This document shows, one piece after another, positions 56,611-64,000 of a DNA stretch of 64,000 bases. The notes under the pieces are model-generated. The model made no database searches, was not told where the DNA came from, and saw only the letters and a program-made list of their open reading frames with translations. A program made the position numbers and the translations under genes. Each line of letters starts with the position of its first letter. Position 1 is the first letter of the stretch. Origin of the DNA: Datisca glomerata (Eukaryota > Streptophyta > Magnoliopsida > Cucurbitales > Datiscaceae); NCBI GenBank assembly GCA_003255025.1, contig QANY01007449.1:310001-374000 (forward strand), given 5' to 3'.

Positions 56611-59600
56611 ATAATTATATTCTCACTTTATGAAAAGTAGTGTATTGTGTAGGATTCTTTTCACAACAATTCTAGTTAAAGTTGAAAGAGCTTTGGACCA
56701 AAGGGGTTGGTTGGTGTGTATTTATTTATCTTGTCTATTTTTTTTAATTTTGGTTTATATTTATTTATATTTTTTGGGACTGCTTTTTGAAATGGATAAG
56801 AATTTGGGAGCTGATTGCTGAAGCTGATCTGATCATCAGCTTTCATTAGAATAACTGCCGCCGAAGATTGACTTCCGATCAATTTGACTGCCCTTCTTAA
56901 CTTTTGTTTCGTTATATACTGCCAAATTCAAGTCCCTTATAATTGACTAATCAATATCGTGGTTGGAAAAATATAAGAACTAGAAAACTTCAGATTTCTT
57001 TTAACAATTATGATAAATGAGGTTTTGTTGGTTACTGAATTTATTTATATTTTCTATTTTCTGATTATTGAATAATAACATTGCTCTGGAAATTTCATTT
57101 GTTGAAAAATATAATTTTAACATTTTTGTGTGAAAACTTTTTATATGAAAAATTATAATAAAATTTATGTTTTTTAACTATTTTTAAAATTATTATTACT
57201 CGTAACCTAATACAAAAAATTGTATAATGTGTCTAACACTAGTACCTTTTGGAAAAATATTTATTTTGGCATATAAATTTTTCTGAATAATTAACTACAC
57301 TATTTTGGTAAATACGAGAATTATCTTTTATGTGGTTATGAATTGGAATGACTTCTATAATTTTGGAAAAGGATTGTCTCTCGTTGATCTCCAATGAAAG
57401 ATGTGACAGTTTGACATTATCGAACCATCTGAATAGATATGGATGGTCTAGAATGGTCAAACTATCGGGAAAAAAGATGAAATTAATTTTTATTTGTTTT
57501 AAATTTTAACATTTAATCTTGACGGCTCAAATCCAAATCCTACCATTTTTATATGTTAGTGTTTTTAGAAACTTTAACAAGAAATGATGAGAAACTAGCG
57601 GGTTCCACCTCTATTGTTCATCGTCATTTATTTTCTAAATCATGCTATATTTTACTGTCATGGCCATCAATAGCGTTATTATCATCGGTGCACCCCCTAT
57701 AATAATAGTTGAATGGACTATTTTTCTAAGTATTGTTATTATCGTAATGGTATAATATTTTTTTATGAGTTGACACAATGGTTAAATTCTTATAACCACA
57801 ATTTAAGATCTTTGATTCAAGTCATAGTATCTTTATTTTCTGTGGAATTATAAATTTGGCAAGATAAATAATAGTATATAGTAGTTTTTTTGTTATCTCT
57901 AGGTTTTAGAAGTAAAGTTAATTAGTGTTATATATGTAGGGTGTGTTTGTTAGTATTTTTTTTACTATAAGTGCTTTTATACATTGAAATAACAATATTT
58001 TAATTCATAATTGTATCATATATATTTTTTTAAGATGCATATATTTTACGAAAATAGTAGTAGATAACATTTTTTATTGATTTATATGCAAGAATGATCA
58101 TTCATATGTATATATGCAAAAATGATAATTTTCAAGTTTAGAAAGTTTTAAGTTAGTTTTGGACTTACAATTTTAAGTTAGTGCTTTTATGTATTTTCTC
58201 AAATTCTACTTAAACTTGTACAACTTGCTTCATTAAATATTTCTTTATGTTCTTGGTTTAGATTACGAGTTATTTTTTGTAATCTAAAATAGGTAACTAT
58301 ATGTTTACTTATCATTAACAAATTGTTTACTTAGCACATGCTCATTCCAATTTATTTCTTTACGCTCATTTACAAAGATGATTGACTGTAAAACTGAAAA
58401 TAATGTCTATCTTTTGGCCAATATCTAACAAAGATAAGAAAATATGATATATTAGAATGTAACATAACAGTAAGTAAAGAATTACCAATGACAAGTAAAC
58501 CATATGTTTACCTACTAATGAGATAAATGTAATTGAACGAGCAGGAAGCATAAAGATCTCCCATTCTATTTATATTTTTTTCATAAAAAAATATAACATG
58601 GAGAGAGAGAGAGGTACAAAAAAATTGAAAGTAGGATTTTTTGTGTATAATGTGTTTTAAAGAAAATTATTTAAGAGAAATAGAAAAATATCAAAAACAA
58701 ACATAAGAGAAATACTAAATAGAATTTGTAGATGGTCATTCAAAATACAACTCTGATCTATGCTTAAATTTACTAAAGTATCAGCAACTATATTATAATG
58801 CTGAACTGTACATTAAAAATACAACTGTATAGCCCATGATCATACTTGGTATGAAAACTTCAAAAAGTTCAAAAGGGAGCTCCACAAAATAATATATATT
58901 TCACCGCACATGAAATTTTCCACACACAACTGCTAATTTCATGCTCAAAGATAACTTTATTATGAAATTAATCCGTGGAAGGGAAAGAAAGATAGGTTGA
59001 TAAAGCTTAGAAGATTGATTCTTTGTGGACAAAAAAGTATACATCCATGTGAAGTGTGAAAGTGACTCTTAATAAATGGAATATTAAGCATACATACAGT
59101 TAGGAATTAACCTTTTTTACAAGGCATCAAATAATAGGAACTTGGTACTGATTTATCTGTTAAAATAATAGTTTCGTATTAAGGATTTTTTTCTCTACAA
59201 ATGAAAGTAGTACACGTCAGCTTGAAAGAGTCAAATAAATTCAGGTCGAGGTATGTGTCAATCAGAATCATATTATCAATAATGGGAAGAGTAATATATG
59301 TTAATTGAATCATATTAGTAATAGTTACTTGAATTTGGTTTGTCCTTAAGTATGTAAGCAAAATTCAAGTTCGATTCATTTTTGTTGAATGAATAATTAA
59401 GAGTTCTATTTCATGCTTCATTAAGAAGATTGTAATAAATGAGAGCTAGAAAACAAAAGTGAAAATGAAATTATTTTTATATTAAAAAATATTAAAAGTT
59501 AAAGCAGAGTATAATTACGTTTGAGATCATCTCAAATACAAAATAAAACATGGTCTCAAATATAAAATAAAACATGGATGGATATGATCGAAAGAACTTT

Positions 59601-59750
59601 GAGTACACAGATGGTGATAGGTTATAAGTGACATGCTACAACAAAATACACTATTCTTGTGATTACCTCGCATTACATACAACATTCGCGTATAAGTTAA
59701 CCTTACTCCTACATATTGCAGTGTGCTAATTTTAATTTTTCTGAAATATG
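56611..59750. other. Intergenic, AT-rich
   Basis: No gene is recognised. A half foldback element lies at 57941-58055 and a short GA run at 58602-58614. Frames such as 56630-56821 and 57239-57460 have no domain. Confidence 0.55.
57941..58055 (+). mobile_element. Foldback MITE, family 1 (half copy)
   Basis: gtgtgtttgttagta...gaaataacaatattttaattcataattgtat...gcatatatttta matches the outer arm of the MITE at 24475-24912. No complementary second arm is evident nearby. Confidence 0.5.
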
Positions 59751-60150
59751 GTGCGTGAGTATAGGTAAAAAATCATTGGGAATCCACATGAGTAAACGCA
59801 ACCAATCAAAAGTAGGAAGAGTGGATGCCACCGTGACCAAGCAGAAAAATCATTTGAACCGTTGATTCCATCATACCCCATCCGACGGTTCAGGTTTAAG
59901 CAGTTGTCGGATTAGATAAACTTAGTCTGAAATAATAAGCTTAATCTCGAATATATATTCTATTGATTCTTCTGGTTTAGAGGGATTTAGTCAAATTTTA
60001 TAACTAATCAAGAGCCTATAAATAGAGCCCAATTGTAAATCAATTAATTCAATGCAAACGGAAGTAATTCTATATTCATTTTTGAGAATTCTCTTTTTCT
60101 ATCTTAATATTCTTATTCTTTTTGGGTATGAGGAAATTTTCATTTATATT
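59750..60150 (+). promoter_or_regulatory. 5' LTR portion of element E with TATA box
   Basis: TATA box gcctataaatagag at about 60013-60026. The LTR seems to end near 60150, where agtgctttcattgagagt follows, similar to the tggtgctttcattgagag junction of other plant Ty3 elements. The LTR start is not located because no second copy is in the window. Confidence 0.45.
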
Positions 60151-60201
60151 TTAGTGCTTTCATTGAGAGTCTGAGAGTTTTTACTAAAGAAAATAATTGA
60201 A

Positions 60202-61583
60202 TATGCCTTATACAAGATCACACGCTGCCAGGGAAATTGGAAATGATTCCAACCCCGCTGCCAATCCCCCGAATCAACCCGCACAGCCGACGAGAGTGTA
60301 TGACATGATTCAGTCCATTCTGAGCGGGATACAAGGAATGGAGAACCGCAACAGCGAGGCACTGCAGAACGTGTGGCAAATCGTGTAGGAGCATATTGTC
60401 ACACTAAAGCGGGAAATAACGGAAGTCAACCAGAATACTGTAACAAGGGAGCGCAAAGCAAAAAATCAAAACCAAGAGCAAAGGGAACCGACACGGAAGC
60501 AACCGAATCCAGTGACTAGCCGCAACGCTCATCACGAAAACTCTAAAGCCACTTCACGTGATAATGGGAAATGAATCACCGATGAGAGTCGGCTCGTTCA
60601 ATTAGTCACATAGCGGGTTGTAGAAAGGATGTTGGAACAGAATCCTATCAACTCTGATACCAAAGAAATTTATGGCCCCTAAGTTTAAATGCTATGCAAA
60701 GAAGTCAGATCCTATTGATCACCTATACCATTTTAAGCAAGTGATGACACTTCTTCAGCATGAGTATGAACTGATGTGCCGAATGTTCCCAGCCAGTTTA
60801 GACGAGAATGCGCTAAAGTGGTACCATTCTTTATTCCATTGCTCAATTGATAATTTTACTAGAATGTCTTCTATTTTTCTGGAGCAGTACTCCACCTACC
60901 GAATGTTGATGGAAGATTCAGAACACCTTATGACGATTATGATTAAGAAAAGAGAATCATTGTGGGAGTATACACATCGTTTCAAAGATGAAATGACCAA
61001 GGTGGAAAACTGTGATGACCGTGTGGCTAGATTGGCATTCAAACGCGACCTAAATATCAACTCCCAATTATTTGAAGATCTATCAAAAAGTAAGCCCCTC
61101 CCCATGGCAGAAACCTTCCTCCGAGCACAGACAAACATAGCTCGTGAGGAAGAAAATAAAAACATTCAAAAGTTGATTGAGCAACAGAACCCTGTGCATC
61201 GCAAGGATGACAGTAGCACGAGAACGGGAAAGTGTGGATCAGAACATTCTGAGAAGAAGGAATATGAGAAGCAAGGTGACTTCAGGAAATTGCTAGGGCT
61301 AGCTGGAGGAATCCACCTTGGGGATAGGATATATATCCCATTGACTATCCTAGTAAATCAAATCCTTGAAGTTATCAAGGATGAACCTTGGTTGAAACGA
61401 CCTCATCTCATTTCGAAGGAGCTGGATCCGAGAGATAAAGATAAATACTGTCACTTCCATCAGAATGCCAGTCATAAAACTCAAGATTACTACCAAGTAA
61501 AGGACTACGTTGAGAAGCTCGTCAAGGAGGGACATTTGAAGGAGTACGTTCTAAGGCGGGACCAACCAAAGAGGGATGAGTAA
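60202..61583 (+). pseudogene. Element E gag
   Basis: The N-terminus MPYTRSHAAREIG starts at 60203, with an in-frame stop at about 60386 and a frame change before 60672. The main open part (60672-61583) has the gag core SDPIDHLYHFKQVM, RMFPASLDENALKWY, ESLWEYTHRFKDEM and PLPMAETFLRAQ. The C-terminal block KYCHFHQNASHKTQDYY takes the place of a classical CCHC knuckle. Gag builds the particle. The start and core are no longer in one frame, so it is inactive. Confidence 0.8.
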
Positions 61584-61599
61584 ATAGAAGCGGCCTAGG

Positions 61600-62260
61600 G
61601 ATAAAAAACCATTGAGAATAGTGGACATTGTTATCGCCATGACGGAATCAGAAGGAGTGACTGGGAAGGAAAGAAAAATCTACTATAAAAAGCCCACCCT
61701 CAAAGTAAAAGATGATCGAAAGAAAGCATTTGGTAGCGTGCCGATCATTTTTATGAGGAAGATAACGAACATGGTGAGCACAATGACGCTCTCGTGAACT
61801 ATCCAGATTGGGAATTGGTTACTATAGAGAGTACTGGTTGATGATGGAAGTGCTATGAATATACTCCACCGCTCAATGCTTGAGAAGATGGCGATAGATG
61901 CCCCGAAGCTATATGGCCCGAGACAACCACTCATAGGGTTCCACGGAGTAATAACGTATTCTGAAGGAGTTTTATCACTCCTGGTACGGGCTGACCCATT
62001 CAACCACATCACCGATTTTATGGTCATTGAGGCACGACCACCCTATAATTTGATCCTTGGAAGATCTTGGATTTACAAGATGAGAGCTGTTCCGTCAACC
62101 TACTACTAGACATTGAAGTATCTGTCGCCAGAGGGAGTACATACCATATTTGGGGATCAAGCGACTACTAGATACTGCACGGTGTTGGCACTTAATTCCA
62201 TAAAGAAGGACAATCTCCTTGTTCTTGAGAGCTGGAAAGAAAAATCTAAACAATAGCAAT
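61600..62260 (+). pseudogene. Element E aspartic protease region
   Basis: VDDGSAMNILHRSM (from about 61837) is the catalytic loop, with Asp-Asp-Gly-Ser instead of Asp-Ser/Asn-Gly-Ser. It is followed by LIGFHGV, MVIEARPPYNLILGRSWIY (the GR motif) and TYY then a stop at 62107. The open part from 61855 is in frame with the catalytic loop. The upstream join to gag is frameshifted. Confidence 0.7.
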
Positions 62261-62659
62261 TACATATGAATGAAATGAGCGAGAGCAACCCGAGATATGA
62301 AGCCAGAAGCGAGATCAAATTTGTAGACTTGGGAGAAGGAAAAAACAACCACAGTGATAACGGGACTATCTGAAACAGGAAAAGGAGAACTCATCAAGTT
62401 CCTTAGAAAGAACGTGGATATTTTTGCCACTACTGCCACATAAATATCAGGTATTGACAAATCGATAATTTGTCATAAACTGAATGTTGATCATTTTGTT
62501 AAACCTGTTAAACAGAAAAAAGTGGTCCTTCACTCCCAAGAGAAAAAAGAATAAAAGAAGAAGTGGAAAGTTGCTTGAAGCAAAGTTCATCAGAGAAGTC
62601 AGTTTCTTAGAATGGCTGGCAAACGTTGTGATGGTGAAGAAAAATAATGGAAAATAGAG

Positions 62660-63690
62660 ATTTTGTGTGGATTTTATAGAATTAAATAAAGCCTGCCCAA
62701 AGGACAATTACCCGTTGCCGAGAATCAATCAAATGGTAGATGCCACATTCGGGCACGAGCTCTTAAGTTTCATGGATGTTTATTCTGGATACAACCAGGT
62801 AAAATATTTCATACGGATCAGGAAACAAAATCCTTTATTACTGATCTAAAATATATTAATGCAGGAGCGACATACCAAAGATTGGTTGATAAAGTCTTTG
62901 AGAAGCAAATTGGGAAGACGATGGAAGTGTATGTAGATGATATGCTTGTGAAAGTAGAAAGAAGAGAAGATCACATTCATAACCTAGAAGACGTGTTCTC
63001 TACTTAAAGAAGAAGTAATATGAAGTTGAGCCCGGAAAAGTGCACTTTCGGAGTGGCATCAGGAAAATTTATGGGGCATCTGGTGAACAACAGGGGAATC
63101 GAAATCAATCCAGATCAGAACGCAATCACGGACATAAAATCCACACAGACAAAAAAAGAAATCCAAAGCCTGACACGAAAGTTGGTGGCTTTGAATAGAT
63201 TTATGTCCAGATCAACAGATAAGTGCAGACCGTTCTTCACCAAACTGGAGAAAAATTCTAAACAATAATGGGATAAAGAGTGTGAAGATGCTTTACAAAA
63301 AAATAAAGAGTATTTGACTTTACCACCAATACTGTCAAAGCTCTTACTAGGAGAAGAACTCTCCCTTTACCTCGCAGTGTCAGAAACCGCAGTCAGTACA
63401 ACACTTGTCAGAATGGAAGAAGGGTGTCAAAAACTAATTTACTTTGTGAGCAAGAGCTTTACAGCTGCGGAGGCTAGATACGGGAAAATGGAGAAGCTGG
63501 TACTCGCATTGATGGTTGCTGCAAGAAAGCTCAGACATTATTTTCAGGAACACACCATAAATGTGGTGATAGAATTTCTAATAAAAAGCTTACTGCACTC
63601 GGCTGAGATATCCCGAAGACTTACGAAGTGGGCAATAGAACTTGGGGCATATGACATCCAATATGCTCCTCATACGTCATAAAAGCTCAA
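62660..63690 (+). pseudogene. Element E reverse transcriptase and RNase H start
   Basis: The RT block FIELNKACPKDNYPLPRINQ is followed by SFMDVYSGYNQ with the first catalytic Asp (62667-62800). The sequence then loses the segment around the usual MPFGLKNA motif and resumes at GATYQRLVDKVF (about 62865). YVDDMLVK (about 62930-62955) keeps the two catalytic Asp residues. The connection domain and RNase H start follow (63020-63682: FMGHLVNNRGIEINPDQ, FVSKSFTAAEARYGKMEKL). Stops at about 63005 and 63268 break it. Confidence 0.8.
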
Positions 63691-64000
63691 GTTCTGGCAG
63701 ACATCATTGCAGATTTACTTATGAAGACAGAAAACATGATATACAATGGAGGAAAAAGAAGAAGGCACTTGGACTCTATTTGTGGACGAGACGTCTAATT
63801 ATCGTGGAGCCGGAGCAAGAGTGGTTGTTGGAACTCCGTATGGAAAAACCTTCCAACAGACTTTGTCATTTGGTTTCCAGGCGTCAAACAACGAAGCAGA
63901 ATACAAAGCATTATTGGATGGACTCTGGCTCATGATTGAGTTTAAGGTAACCAGAGTAAAGATATTTTGTGATTCAATGTTAGTTGCTAACCAAAATACA
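63683..64000 (+). pseudogene. Element E RNase H continuation, partial
   Basis: After the stop at 63680 the frames continue with KAQVLADIIADL and, in shifted frames, an RNase H-like segment (DETSNYRGAGA at about 63785, ASNNEAEYKALLDGL at about 63885). It runs into the window end. Confidence 0.55.

Larger units (their letters stand above)
59750..64000 (+). mobile_element. Element E: Ty3/gypsy retrotransposon, cut by window end
   Basis: An LTR-like promoter region is followed by gag, protease, RT and RNase H in Ty3/gypsy order, all with frameshifts, stops and an internal RT deletion. Integrase and the 3' LTR would lie beyond 64000. The YVDDMLVK RT motif and the gag C-terminal block are of the type seen in Tat-lineage elements. 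It is not closely related to elements A-C in LTR sequence. Confidence 0.8.

Noticed and set aside
1..64000. tRNA, rRNA or organelle-derived insertions
   Set aside because: I looked for cloverleaf-type tRNA words, rRNA cores and recognisable plastid or mitochondrial genes and saw none. A tRNAscan-SE and organelle BLAST run would settle this.

Overview
This looks like nuclear DNA of a flowering plant, most likely a eudicot. It is AT-rich and gene-poor, and layers of plant-type mobile DNA (Ty3/gypsy, Ty1/copia-like, TRIM, MULE, hAT-like and foldback MITEs) sit around two ordinary plant genes. I cannot name the species. There are two undetermined bases, at 14013 and 24187, both inside AT microsatellites.

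Layout. 1-5300: a decayed endogenous caulimovirid (plant pararetrovirus) segment with coat protein, protease, RT/RNase H and 3' ORF remnants, followed by a TATA promoter and leader. 5470-5775: a 306-bp TRIM. 6990-13281: element A, a minus-strand non-autonomous LTR element with a clean 5-bp target duplication. 13287-25385: intergenic DNA with an hAT-like element, a probable Pack-MULE (20911-22170) and a foldback MITE. 25391-38356: element B, a plus-strand relative of A that carries gag and protease but no RT or integrase. Its gag is split by a minus-strand copia-like element D (26799-32829). 39963-43471: element C, a third, shorter relative on the minus strand. 45022-47720: a two-exon ARM-repeat gene, plus strand. 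50990-51667: a PADRE/DUF4228 gene, minus strand. 53065-56610: a decayed MULE with a GRF zinc-finger gene and a transposase tail. About 59750 to the window end: element E, a decayed Ty3/gypsy element with gag, protease, RT and RNase H, cut by the window edge.

The most unusual signal is shared by A, B and C. Each carries an array of short tandem units, and many units are themselves near-perfect inverted repeats, so the RNA would be a run of stem-loops. Each element also has material that reads in the antisense direction. In A and B a 20-base block, identical at 19 positions, lies just upstream of a TATA-like box pointing against the element's own transcription. Tat-lineage elements are known to carry internal tandem repeats and antisense ORFs. 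The palindromic unit design and the conserved antisense promoter block are the parts worth testing.

Only two host genes are convincingly intact. The rest is mobile DNA in various stages of decay, or AT-rich sequence in which I see no gene.
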